DNA from: an uncultured Prevotellaceae bacterium
Lineage (GTDB): Bacteria > Bacteroidota > Bacteroidia > Bacteroidales > Muribaculaceae
Length of the DNA: 14,917 bases
Assembly: GCA_947254205.1 (NCBI GenBank)
Contig: CAMYCE010000051.1
Coordinates: 1 to 14,917 of the forward strand
Direction: 5' to 3'
Position 1 is the stretch's first letter; each line of letters opens with the position of its first letter. The notes beneath the pieces were generated by a model. The model was not told the DNA's origin and did no database searches. It was given only the letters and a program-made list of their open reading frames with translations. The position numbers were made by a program, and so were the translations under genes. Positions 8,061 through 14,362 of the stretch are shown piece after piece.

Positions 8061-8068
8061 CAAAAGTA
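8061..8068 (-). promoter_or_regulatory. Promoter -7 box for hcp
   Basis: The minus strand reads TACTTTTG followed by CA, an exact TAnnTTTG match. The predicted start is near 8055, giving a leader of about 43 bases before the hcp ATG at 8011. The -33 position has no clear TTTG and is instead occupied by the palindrome at 8080-8092, as expected for a promoter that needs an activator or is blocked by a repressor. Confidence 0.62.
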
Positions 8069-8079
8069 GGGTTCCTGCA

Positions 8080-8092
8080 ACCATGAAATGGT
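8080..8092. promoter_or_regulatory. Candidate operator: ACCAT-N3-ATGGT palindrome upstream of hcp
   Basis: The arms ACCAT (8080-8084) and ATGGT (8088-8092) are perfect inverted repeats around GAA. The centre lies about 31 bases upstream of the predicted hcp start, over the -33 region. hcp genes in many anaerobes are controlled by CRP/FNR-family regulators such as HcpR that bind palindromes near the promoter. That this is such a site is inference; arms of 5 bases can arise by chance. Confidence 0.35.
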
Positions 8093-8130
8093 ATCAAATG
8101 TTACCTGAGGTCTTTTTTTTAGGCTATGAT

Positions 8131-8176
8131 TCAAGAAAGAAATGCCCAAAAGTTGTAAAGAAAACTTTTGGGCATT
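8131..8176 (-). terminator. Intrinsic terminator after clpB
   Basis: AATGCCCAAAAGTT (8141-8154) pairs perfectly with AACTTTTGGGCATT (8163-8176), a 14-bp stem with an 8-base loop. Read on the minus strand it is followed by TCTTTCTT, a U-rich tail, about 20 bases after the clpB stop. It separates clpB from hcp. Confidence 0.88.
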
Positions 8177-8197
8177 AATGAGAACTATTGTGGCGAT

Positions 8198-10786
8198 TTA
8201 ATTCTTAAAAATCAATTCGCCGTTTTCGGCATCAATCACGATGGGCTTGTCGCGGTTCACTTGTTGCGCTATGATGGTTTTGCTCAACTGGTTGAGCACC
8301 ATTTCTTGAATAGCACGTTTCACGGGCCGTGCACCAAATTCAGGATTATAGCCCGTTTGGGCAAGCACCTCAATTGCGGCTGGAGTGGTGTGCAATTCAA
8401 TGCCGTTTTTGGCGAGCATTTTGGCCACATTTTGCATTTGCATTGTCACAATTTGGGCAATCTGGGCTTCATCGAGTGGCGTGAACATGATGATTTCGTC
8501 GATGCGGTTCAAAAACTCGGGGCGCATTTGTTTTTTCAGCAATTCGAGCACCATGCTTTGAGTGTGGGCAATAGTTTGAGCGCGATTGCTGGGAGTGAGC
8601 TGTGCAAATTGCTCTCTGATGAGGTCGCTGCCCAAGTTGCTGGTCATGATGATGATGGTGTTCTTGAAATTGACGGTGCGCCCCTTGTTGTCGGTGAGGC
8701 GACCATCGTCGAGCACTTGCAACAGAGTGTTGAACACATCGGGGTGGGCTTTTTCAATCTCGTCAAACAGCACCACCGAGTAGGGTTTGCGTCTCACAGC
8801 CTCGGTGAGTTGTCCGCCCTCGTCATAGCCCACATAGCCGGGAGGCGAGCCAATGAGGCGAGTCACGCTGAACTTCTCTTGATATTCGCTCATGTCGATG
8901 CGAGTAATCATGTTTTCGTCGTTAAACAGGTAGTCGGCAAGAGCTTTGGCAAGCTCGGTCTTGCCCACGCCCGTTGTGCCCATAAAGATAAATGACCCAA
9001 TGGGACGGCGTGGGTCGTTAAGGCCTGCACGACTGCGACGCACGGCATCTGCAATGGCAGTGATGGCCTCGTGTTGCCCCACAACGCGCTTGTGCAACTC
9101 GTCTTCAAGATGCAGGAGTTTGCTTTTCTCGCTTTGCATCATTTTGTTGACGGGTATTCCTGTCCAGCGACTCACCACACCGGCAATGTCATCGCCATCA
9201 ACTTCTTCTTTGATGAGGGCCTTGTCGCCTTGCATGGTTTGCAACTGCAACTGAATGGCACTGTTTTCATCTTCTTTTTGCTTGATGAGTGAGTAGCGTA
9301 TTTCGGCCACCCGTGCATAGTTGCCATTGCGCTCGGCCTGTTCGGCCTCAAAGTTGAGCTGTTCAATATCAATCTTGTTTTGCTGAATGCGATTGATGAG
9401 CTCTTTCTCGCTCTTCCATTTGGCTTTATAGTCGTTCTCCTTGTCTTTGAGTTCGGCTATTTCTTGGTTGAGTTGAGCAATGTGTTGGGCATCGCCATCG
9501 CGCTTGATGGCTTCGCGCTCAATTTCTACTTGAGCTATCTTGCGAGTGATTTGGTCGAGCTCTTGTGGCACCGAGTCCATCTCAATGCGCAGTTTGGCTG
9601 CCGCTTCGTCGATAAGGTCGATTGCTTTGTCGGGCAAGAAACGGTCGCTAATGTAGCGTGTGCTCAGTTGCACGGCGGCAATGATGGCCTCGTCTTTGAT
9701 GCGCACCTTGTGGTGATTTTCATATTTTTCTTTGAGACCGCGCATAATGGCAATGGTGCTTTCTTCGTCGGGTTCGTCGATCATCACTACTTGAAAACGG
9801 CGCTCGAGAGCCTTGTCTTTTTCAAAATATTTTTGATACTCGTCGAGAGTGGTGGCACCAATGCTGCGCAAGTCGCCACGAGCAAGAGCAGGCTTCAAGA
9901 TGTTGGCCGCATCCATGGCACCGCTCGATTTGCCGGCTCCCACAAGCGTGTGAATCTCGTCGATAAAAAGAATGATGTTGCCATCGGCTTGTGTCACTTC
10001 ATCGATCACTGCCTTGAGTCGTTCTTCAAATTCACCTTGATATTTGGCACCGGCAATGAGAGCACCCATGTCGAGCGAGAACACTTGCTTGTGCTTGAGA
10101 TTTTCGGGCACATCGCCACGCACAATGCGCCCTGCAAGCCCCTCGACAATGGCAGTTTTGCCCGTGCCGGGCTCGCCTATCAAGATGGGGTTGTTTTTGG
10201 TGCGTCGACTCAAAATTTGCAACACACGCCTTATCTCGTCGTCGCGTCCAATCACAGGGTCGAGTTTGCCCTGCTGTGCACGCTGGCACAAGTTGACAGC
10301 AAATTTTTGCAAAGCATTGTATTGCTCCTCGGCTCCCTCACTGGTGGCTTTTTTGCCTTGGCGCAACTCGTTGATGGCGGCTTGAAGGTCTTTTTGGGTG
10401 ATGCCGGCATCTTTCAAGATGGTTGAGGCAGGGGAGGGCGACAAAAACAAGCCCATGAGCATGGCCTCGATGGTCACATATTGGTCACCCCTACGGGTGG
10501 CAATTTCGGTCGCCTTTTCGAGTGCCTTGTTGCTATCACTGCTCAAGTAGGGCTCGCCACCGCTCACCTTGGGCAGGCGTGCAAGTTCGCTTTCAAGGCG
10601 TTGCACAATAAAAGTGGGGGCAATGTCGAGCTTTTGGAAAATGAAGTTCACAACCGAACTGCCTTCTTCAAGCATTGCCTTGAGCAGGTGTTGTGGTTCC
10701 ATTGCCTGATTTTTGCCCGCTACGGCAAGTTGCACAGCTTTTTGCACAACTTGTTGAGCTTTGAGTGTGTAGTTGTTGAATGTCAT
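8198..10786 (-). CDS. clpB: ATP-dependent chaperone ClpB (Hsp100 disaggregase)
   Basis: This is an 862-residue, full-length ClpB. With DnaK it pulls polypeptides out of aggregates through its hexameric pore in the cytoplasm. An N-terminal ClpN domain occupies about 3-145. The first AAA+ module has Walker A GEPGTGKT (204-211), pore loop GAKYQGEFEERL (246-257), Walker B IILFIDEIH (271-279) and the arginine-finger region ALERRFQ (326-332). Residues ~405-525 form the long charged coiled-coil middle domain that marks ClpB apart from ClpA and ClpC. The second AAA+ module has Walker A GTTGVGKT (603-610), pore loop GYVGYDEGG (650-658) and Walker B VVLFDEIEKAH (671-681), and ends in the small C-terminal domain. 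There is no IGF/L ClpP-binding loop that I can see, as expected for a disaggregase. It is single and lies between its own promoter and a strong terminator. Confidence 0.99.
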   Translation of the reverse strand: MTFNNYTLKAQQVVQKAVQLAVAGKNQAMEPQHLLKAMLEEGSSVVNFIFQKLDIAPTFIVQRLESELARLPKVSGGEPYLSSDSNKALEKATEIATRRGDQYVTIEAMLMGLFLSPSPASTILKDAGITQKDLQAAINELRQGKKATSEGAEEQYNALQKFAVNLCQRAQQGKLDPVIGRDDEIRRVLQILSRRTKNNPILIGEPGTGKTAIVEGLAGRIVRGDVPENLKHKQVFSLDMGALIAGAKYQGEFEERLKAVIDEVTQADGNIILFIDEIHTLVGAGKSSGAMDAANILKPALARGDLRSIGATTLDEYQKYFEKDKALERRFQVVMIDEPDEESTIAIMRGLKEKYENHHKVRIKDEAIIAAVQLSTRYISDRFLPDKAIDLIDEAAAKLRIEMDSVPQELDQITRKIAQVEIEREAIKRDGDAQHIAQLNQEIAELKDKENDYKAKWKSEKELINRIQQNKIDIEQLNFEAEQAERNGNYARVAEIRYSLIKQKEDENSAIQLQLQTMQGDKALIKEEVDGDDIAGVVSRWTGIPVNKMMQSEKSKLLHLEDELHKRVVGQHEAITAIADAVRRSRAGLNDPRRPIGSFIFMGTTGVGKTELAKALADYLFNDENMITRIDMSEYQEKFSVTRLIGSPPGYVGYDEGGQLTEAVRRKPYSVVLFDEIEKAHPDVFNTLLQVLDDGRLTDNKGRTVNFKNTIIIMTSNLGSDLIREQFAQLTPSNRAQTIAHTQSMVLELLKKQMRPEFLNRIDEIIMFTPLDEAQIAQIVTMQMQNVAKMLAKNGIELHTTPAAIEVLAQTGYNPEFGARPVKRAIQEMVLNQLSKTIIAQQVNRDKPIVIDAENGELIFKN

Positions 10787-10864
10787 TATTTTCTATATCT
10801 CTCCACGGTTTTTATAGTTATGATTTCATGCCGTGAAGCTCCTTTCTGCATCTCTCATGTGCAA

Positions 10865-10894
10865 CAACTATACCCCAATGTAAAACATGACAAA
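10865..10894 (-). promoter_or_regulatory. clpB: Promoter of clpB (-33 TTTG, -7 TATAGTTG)
   Basis: On the minus strand TTTG (10894-10891) is followed after 18 bases by TATAGTTG (10872-10865), seven of eight bases matching TAnnTTTG. The predicted start is near 10859, leaving a leader of about 73 bases before the clpB ATG. The spacing is close to the usual 19, so this is the best candidate promoter for the gene. Confidence 0.6.
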
Positions 10895-10910
10895 ATCGGT
10901 CAAAATGTCA
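10888..10910. promoter_or_regulatory. Repeats over the clpB -33 region (candidate stress operator)
   Basis: TGACA (10888-10892) and TGTCA (10906-10910) form an inverted repeat with a 13-base spacer. Inside it GACAAAAT and GTCAAAAT are near-identical direct repeats set 10 bases apart, one helical turn. They overlap the -33 element of clpB. It is not a CIRCE element (TTAGCACTC/GAGTGCTAA) and I know of no defined factor for it. Confidence 0.35.
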
Positions 10911-10988
10911 TATTTTTTCAATTTGTTTTTGTATAATAACTTGATTATTAGATTCTATGAATAACGGCTCAGCGATTTTTCTCGATGG

Positions 10989-11016
10989 GTAGAGACGATG
11001 CGTTCATCGGCTCTAC
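10989..11016. repeat. 28-bp imperfect palindrome, resembles dispersed GTAGAGACG-type repeats
   Basis: GTAGAGACGATG (10989-11000) pairs with CATCGGCTCTAC (11005-11016) around a CGTT loop, with one A/G mismatch. The opening GTAGAGACG and closing CTCTAC match the style of palindromic repeats scattered between genes in many Bacteroidota and other genomes. Only one copy lies in this window, so membership of a family is inference. It lies beyond the terminator of the wza-like gene and lacks a T tail of its own. Confidence 0.5.
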
Positions 11017-11043
11017 ATGGCTTATTATCAGTCCAATAAACAA

Positions 11044-11076
11044 TGGGCTGTGATGCTTTGATGCACCCACAGCCCA
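11044..11076 (-). terminator. Intrinsic terminator after the polysaccharide export gene
   Basis: TGGGCTGTG (11044-11052) pairs with CACAGCCCA (11068-11076), a 9-bp GC-rich stem with a 15-base loop. Read on the minus strand it is followed by TTGTTTATT. It lies about 37 bases after the TAG stop at 11113. Confidence 0.72.
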
Positions 11077-11112
11077 CTCTGCCTTGCGTAAGTGTGTAAT
11101 GAAAAAGTTTTG

Positions 11113-11922
11113 CTATTTCTTATTGATGAGCGTGATAACCAGTGTAGCCACCGATATTGCTGTGCCCAATGCACCCACTCCCAATGTCCATTGTGGAGGA
11201 ATAGAGTAGGAACTGCGTTGTTTTGAAGAGTTGGGCACAACATATATAATGTCGTTTTGTTGCAGGTTGAACAGTGGCGACACCAGCAAGTTCTTGTCGT
11301 TGAGGTTAATGCGATTCACCTGTCGGCTTCCGTCGGCATTGGTGTGAATGAGCATCACGTTGTCGCGTCGGCCTTGAATGGTCAAGTCGCCCGATTGAGC
11401 AATCGCCTCCAAAATGTTGATGCGACCATTGCTGGCTTTAACCATGCCGGGGGTGTTCACTTCGCCCATTGTGAAGACGTGGAAGTTTTGAAACCTCACC
11501 TCCACACCGGGTTTCTCGGTGATGTAGCGTGGATAAATGAGCGAGGCAATGTAGTTTTGAGCCATGCTTTGAGTCATGCCGCCTATTTTGAGCTGGCCCA
11601 GTAGTGGGTATTCTATGCACCCGTTGTTGTCAACCAAATAGTAATAAATGGAGTTGTCGCTATTGTTAAGCGTGGCATTGCCTTGTGCATCAACATATCC
11701 ACTCTTGTTAAAGGGCTTCACCACATCGGCATTGGTGGCCGACACATTGATGTGAAGCAGGTCGCCAGGCATGATAGTGGGCTCGTTGTGCTTGGCTGCC
11801 GCTTGCAACACCTGTGCCGAGAGCTGTTCGGCGTCTTGCAGGTAGGCAATGTTTTGTGGAGCGCTACACCCTGCCAATAGGGTTGCAAGAAGTGCTGTCA
11901 GCAATAAACTCTTGATTTTCAT
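11113..11922 (-). CDS. Wza-like polysaccharide export lipoprotein (Poly_export + SLBB)
   Basis: This is a 269-residue outer-membrane-directed lipoprotein of the polysaccharide export (OPX) family, which helps move capsule or exopolysaccharide out of the cell. The signal peptide ends in the lipobox LLAGC with Cys19 as the lipidated residue. The Poly_export domain (PF02563) spans roughly 47-140, beginning TIMPGDLLHINVS. An SLBB domain follows (about 147-200: VFTMGEVNTPGMV, then LEAIAQSGDL). Near the end is one hydrophobic helix (about 245-266) closing with INKK. This short form with a C-terminal helix is usual in Bacteroidota; enterobacterial Wza is nearly 380 residues. Normally a Wzc-like tyrosine kinase/co-polymerase gene follows, but here a terminator follows and the next gene is clpB, so the gene is unpaired. 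The export partner must lie elsewhere. Confidence 0.93.
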   Translation of the reverse strand: MKIKSLLLTALLATLLAGCSAPQNIAYLQDAEQLSAQVLQAAAKHNEPTIMPGDLLHINVSATNADVVKPFNKSGYVDAQGNATLNNSDNSIYYYLVDNNGCIEYPLLGQLKIGGMTQSMAQNYIASLIYPRYITEKPGVEVRFQNFHVFTMGEVNTPGMVKASNGRINILEAIAQSGDLTIQGRRDNVMLIHTNADGSRQVNRINLNDKNLLVSPLFNLQQNDIIYVVPNSSKQRSSYSIPPQWTLGVGALGTAISVATLVITLINKK

Positions 11923-11963
11923 ATTCTCGTCTTTATATTTCCTGAAGTTATTTTTCCTATGTG

Positions 11964-11971
11964 CAAAGTTA
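11964..11971 (-). promoter_or_regulatory. Promoter -7 box for the polysaccharide export gene
   Basis: The minus strand reads TAACTTTG followed by CACA, an exact TAnnTTTG match. The predicted start is near 11958, with a leader of about 36 bases. A TTG (11997-11995) sits 23 bases upstream, somewhat too far for a good -33. It is divergent from the plus-strand box at 12034-12041. Confidence 0.6.
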
Positions 11972-12033
11972 ATAATTTTTATTCACTTCTTGTTCAATTT
12001 TCAAAAAATGGCAATCATGTGCACAGTTTTTCC

Positions 12034-12041
12034 TACTTTTG
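12034..12041 (+). promoter_or_regulatory. Promoter -7 box for the UDG-like gene
   Basis: The bases TACTTTTG match TAnnTTTG exactly. The predicted start is near 12047, so the leader before the ATG at 12061 is only about 14 bases (8 before the alternative ATG at 12055). The short leader argues against the much longer open frame that begins at 11959. Confidence 0.55.
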
Positions 12042-12060
12042 TATAAAAAAAAGAATGCTC

Positions 12061-12651
12061 ATGTGTAATGACCCCAAAATAGAACAACACCCTTTCCCGC
12101 CATTTTTGCCTCCGCAGGCCCAAGTGCTCATGCTTGGCACTTTCCCGCCAAAAAGCAATCGCTGGTCGATGGAATTTTTCTACCCCAACAAAATCAACGA
12201 CATGTGGCGCATTATGGGGCTTATTTTCTATAACGATAAAAATTATTTTTGGGACGATAGCACCAAGGCATTCATGTTGCCCCAAATCAAGCAATTTCTA
12301 ATCGAGAAGCGCATAGCCATGTGGGACACTGCATCGCGAGTGCGACGACTCAAAGACAATGCCAGCGACAAATTTCTTGAGATAGTCGAAACCATCAATC
12401 TTGATGAGTTTTTCATAGCCCGTCCTTCGATTAGAGCCATTGTCACTACTGGTGAGAAGGCCTCGATTGTCATTGCCGAAAAGGCTGGGGTAGAGGTGCC
12501 CAAAATTGGTTCTCCCATTGCCTGTGGCTATCATGGTCACGACTTTGTGTTTTTTCGCATGCCTTCATCATCGCGAGCCTACCCCCTTGCTCTCGACAAG
12601 AAGGCGGCCATGTATCGAGCCATGTTTGAATCGCTAAGCTATGAAATTTAA
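12061..12651 (+). CDS. Uracil-DNA glycosylase family protein
   Basis: This is a 196-residue protein matching the Bacteroidota branch of the uracil-DNA glycosylase superfamily (PF03167 fold). Such enzymes remove uracil or other damaged bases to start base excision repair. Early residues HPFPPFLPPQAQVLMLGTFPP (10-30) include GTFPP (26-30), in the place of the GxxPG/GxDP motif 1 of classic members. MEFFYPNKINDMWRIMG (37-53) follows, and RMPSSSRAYP (166-175) stands where family motif 2 (HPSP-like) occurs. The activating Asp or Asn of motif 1 is not evident, so base specificity and even activity are uncertain. The ATG at 12061 is chosen from the promoter position and the usual short N-terminus; the ATG at 12055 is possible. 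The gene is divergent from the polysaccharide export gene and appears to stand alone. Confidence 0.8.
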   Translation: MCNDPKIEQHPFPPFLPPQAQVLMLGTFPPKSNRWSMEFFYPNKINDMWRIMGLIFYNDKNYFWDDSTKAFMLPQIKQFLIEKRIAMWDTASRVRRLKDNASDKFLEIVETINLDEFFIARPSIRAIVTTGEKASIVIAEKAGVEVPKIGSPIACGYHGHDFVFFRMPSSSRAYPLALDKKAAMYRAMFESLSYEI

Positions 12652-12662
12652 CTATTTTACAC

Positions 12663-12670
12663 TATATTTG
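12663..12670 (+). promoter_or_regulatory. Promoter -7 box for dedA-rpe
   Basis: TATATTTG, followed by CACC, matches TAnnTTTG exactly just after the stop of the UDG-like gene. The predicted start is near 12676, with a leader of about 22 bases before the GTG at 12698. No TTTG is seen at the -33 spacing. Confidence 0.62.
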
Positions 12671-12697
12671 CACCTCTAAATCAATAACATTATAAAC

Positions 12698-13423
12698 GTG
12701 AAAAAAGATACGCTAAAACTGCTTTTGGGCGGAGTGGTGCTCATTGCCATGGTGGCTCTTGTGGTCACCTGCATGCCTCACACCGATGCCAAGAGCCTCT
12801 ATGAGTGGTTTCGCGATCACTTGGGCTATGGACTCATCATTTTGTTGATGGCAATAGAAAGCTCGTTTATTCCTTTTCCAAGCGAGATAGTAGTGCCTCC
12901 GGCCGCCTATTTTGCTTGTGCCCATGCAGGAGGGGGCAACGACCTCAGCGTGGTGCTGGTGGTGTTGTCGGCCACCTTGGGAGCATTGATTGGTGCAGTA
13001 ATCAACTATGTGCTCTCGGTGCTCATAGGCCGGCCGGTTGTTTATAGTTTTGCCAATAGCCGTGTGGGGCACATGTGCCTCATCGATGCCGAAAAAGTGG
13101 AGAAGGCCGAGCAATATTTCGACAAGCATGGTGCCATTAGCACTTTTTTGGGTCGCCTCATTCCTGCCGTGCGTCAGCTCATTTCTATTCCGGCAGGCTT
13201 AGCGCGCATGAATTTTGCCAAGTTCTCACTATTCACGGTGCTGGGAGCTGGCATCTGGAATTGTGTGCTCGCAGGCTTGGGCTGGTGGCTCAGCACCTTT
13301 GTGCCCGAGCAAGACCTCTATGCCCAACTTGAGGCCAACAATAAATATCTCTCTCTTGCCGGATTGGCACTCTTGGGCGTGATCATCATTTATATAGCCT
13401 ATCAAGGCTTTAAAAAGAGATAA
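12698..13423 (+). CDS. DedA/VTT family inner-membrane protein
   Basis: This is a 241-residue membrane protein of the DedA family (SNARE_assoc/VTT domain, PF09335). Members move or flip lipids, including undecaprenyl phosphate and phosphatidylethanolamine, across the inner membrane; which lipid applies here is not known. An N-terminal helix (about 8-26) is followed by MAIESSFIPFPSEIVVPPA (51-69), with the conserved E-x-P-x-PSE signature carrying acidic residues E54 and E63. Residues 151-168 read LGRLIPAVRQLISIPAGL, the GR-xxP-xxR-xxxxxPAG re-entrant motif with R153 and R159. Two more hydrophobic helices reach the C-terminus (GFKKR). The start codon is GTG: no ATG lies between the promoter and the first helix. 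rpe follows 33 bases later and may be co-transcribed. Confidence 0.94.
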   Translation: MKKDTLKLLLGGVVLIAMVALVVTCMPHTDAKSLYEWFRDHLGYGLIILLMAIESSFIPFPSEIVVPPAAYFACAHAGGGNDLSVVLVVLSATLGALIGAVINYVLSVLIGRPVVYSFANSRVGHMCLIDAEKVEKAEQYFDKHGAISTFLGRLIPAVRQLISIPAGLARMNFAKFSLFTVLGAGIWNCVLAGLGWWLSTFVPEQDLYAQLEANNKYLSLAGLALLGVIIIYIAYQGFKKR

Positions 13424-13456
13424 CTTGCAATCAACCAACTAATAAAAACTTAAACA

Positions 13457-14104
13457 ATGAAAGTTTCTCCTTCTCTACTCTCGGCCGACTTTGGCAACTT
13501 GGCCCGCGACCTTGAGATGATTAATACCAGCAGTGCCCACCTGCTTCACCTCGATGTGATGGACGGAGTGTTTGTTCCCAACATCTCTTTTGGCTTCCCG
13601 GTGATGAAGCATGTGCAACGCCTGTGCAACAAGCCTCTCGATGTGCATCTCATGATTGTAGAACCTCAAAAGTTTGTGGGTGAAGTGCGCGATTGTGGCG
13701 CAACCCTCATGACTGTGCACTATGAGGCTTGCAATCACCTCAATAGGGTAGTGCAACAAATTCATGATGCAGGCATGAAAGCCGGTGTTGCACTCAACCC
13801 TGCAACGCCGGTGTGCATGCTGCGCGACATCATTGCCGACCTCGACTTGGTGTTGCTCATGTCGGTAAATCCCGGTTTTGGCGGGCAAAAATTCATAGCA
13901 GGCACTCTCGACAAAGTCACCGAGCTCAAGCAACTCATAGCCGAAAAAAACTCTCATGCCCTCATCGAGATAGATGGCGGTGTCAACAACCACACGGGCC
14001 TGCAACTTGCCCGGCGAGGAGCCGATGTGCTCGTAGCAGGAAACTATGTGTTCAAGGCGCCCAATCCCGGCGAAGCCATCGAGCTGTTGAAAAATTTATC
14101 CTAA
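13457..14104 (+). CDS. rpe: Ribulose-phosphate 3-epimerase
   Basis: This is a 215-residue TIM-barrel enzyme that interconverts ribulose 5-phosphate and xylulose 5-phosphate in the non-oxidative pentose phosphate pathway. Motifs run in family order: SPSLLSADF (4-12), HLDVMDGVFVPN with metal ligands H31 and D33 (31-42), LDVHLMI with ligand H64 (61-67), ALNPATP (112-118), MSVNPGFGGQKF (135-146) and the second catalytic Asp173 in EIDGGV (171-176). VAGNYVFK (193-200) contributes the phosphate-binding end. Length is normal and all key residues are present. It begins after an A-rich leader with no Shine-Dalgarno sequence, 33 bases after dedA, and probably shares that transcript. A 9-bp hairpin follows 2 bases after the stop. 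Confidence 0.98.
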   Translation: MKVSPSLLSADFGNLARDLEMINTSSAHLLHLDVMDGVFVPNISFGFPVMKHVQRLCNKPLDVHLMIVEPQKFVGEVRDCGATLMTVHYEACNHLNRVVQQIHDAGMKAGVALNPATPVCMLRDIIADLDLVLLMSVNPGFGGQKFIAGTLDKVTELKQLIAEKNSHALIEIDGGVNNHTGLQLARRGADVLVAGNYVFKAPNPGEAIELLKNLS

Positions 14105-14106
14105 AG

Positions 14107-14139
14107 TTTTTGCCAATATGCTTTGCGCAATGGCAAAAA
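14107..14139 (+). terminator. Possible terminator hairpin after rpe
   Basis: TTTTTGCCA (14107-14115) pairs with TGGCAAAAA (14131-14139), a 9-bp stem with a 15-base loop, 2 bases after the rpe stop. No T run follows on the plus strand, so termination may be partial. Its loop contains the -33 TTTG of the tRNA promoter. Confidence 0.45.
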
Positions 14140-14152
14140 ATAACTAATTTTG
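14122..14152 (+). promoter_or_regulatory. Promoter of tRNA-Ser (full -33/-7 consensus)
   Basis: TTTG (14122-14125), a 19-base spacer and TAATTTTG (14145-14152) make the best match in the window to the Bacteroidota consensus TTTG-N19-TAnnTTTG. The predicted start is near 14158, about 30 bases before the mature tRNA 5' end. Confidence 0.75.
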
Positions 14153-14187
14153 CAGTCGCAATCACGACAACATCGTGAAGCACGACA

Positions 14188-14274
14188 GGAAAGATGCCGG
14201 AGTGGTCGATCGGGGCGGTCTCGAAAACCGTTGACCCCGTTTGGGGTCCGGGGGTTCGAATCCCTCTCTTTCCG
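14188..14274 (+). tRNA. tRNA-Ser, anticodon CGA (reads UCG)
   Basis: The acceptor arms GGAAAGA (14188-14194) and TCTTTCC (14267-14273) pair fully, with discriminator G at 14274. The anticodon stem GCGGT/ACCGT encloses loop CTCGAAA, placing CGA at 14222-14224. A long variable arm (ACCCC with GGGGT around GTTT) marks it as class II, as for serine. The T arm GGGGG, loop TTCGAAT, CCCTC is intact. CCA is not encoded and must be added. It has its own promoter and terminator. Confidence 0.98.
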
Positions 14275-14321
14275 CTTTAGGAACTCTGAACAGACCCACA
14301 GAGAAAACCTAACTAAAACGT

Positions 14322-14362
14322 AAGTATCATAGCTACAAGCAGTTATGATACTTTTCTTTTTT
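14322..14362 (+). terminator. Intrinsic terminator after tRNA-Ser
   Basis: AAGTATCATA (14322-14331) pairs perfectly with TATGATACTT (14344-14353), a 10-bp stem with a 12-base loop, followed by TTCTTTTTT. The tail runs directly into a C8 run at 14363-14370. Confidence 0.85.

Larger units (their letters stand above)
10787..11112. other. Gene-free interval (326 bases) between wza-like gene and clpB
   Basis: Both flanking genes are on the minus strand. The interval holds, in minus-strand order, the terminator of the polysaccharide-export gene (11044-11076), an imperfect 28-bp palindrome (10989-11016), a stretch of AT-rich sequence, the clpB promoter with overlapping repeats (10865-10910) and a clpB leader of about 70 bases. 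I see no convincing small gene in it. Confidence 0.8.

Noticed and set aside
9380..10426. Long plus-strand open frame (348 codons) opposite clpB
   Set aside because: It is an antisense shadow of the conserved ClpB coding sequence, with no recognisable domain.
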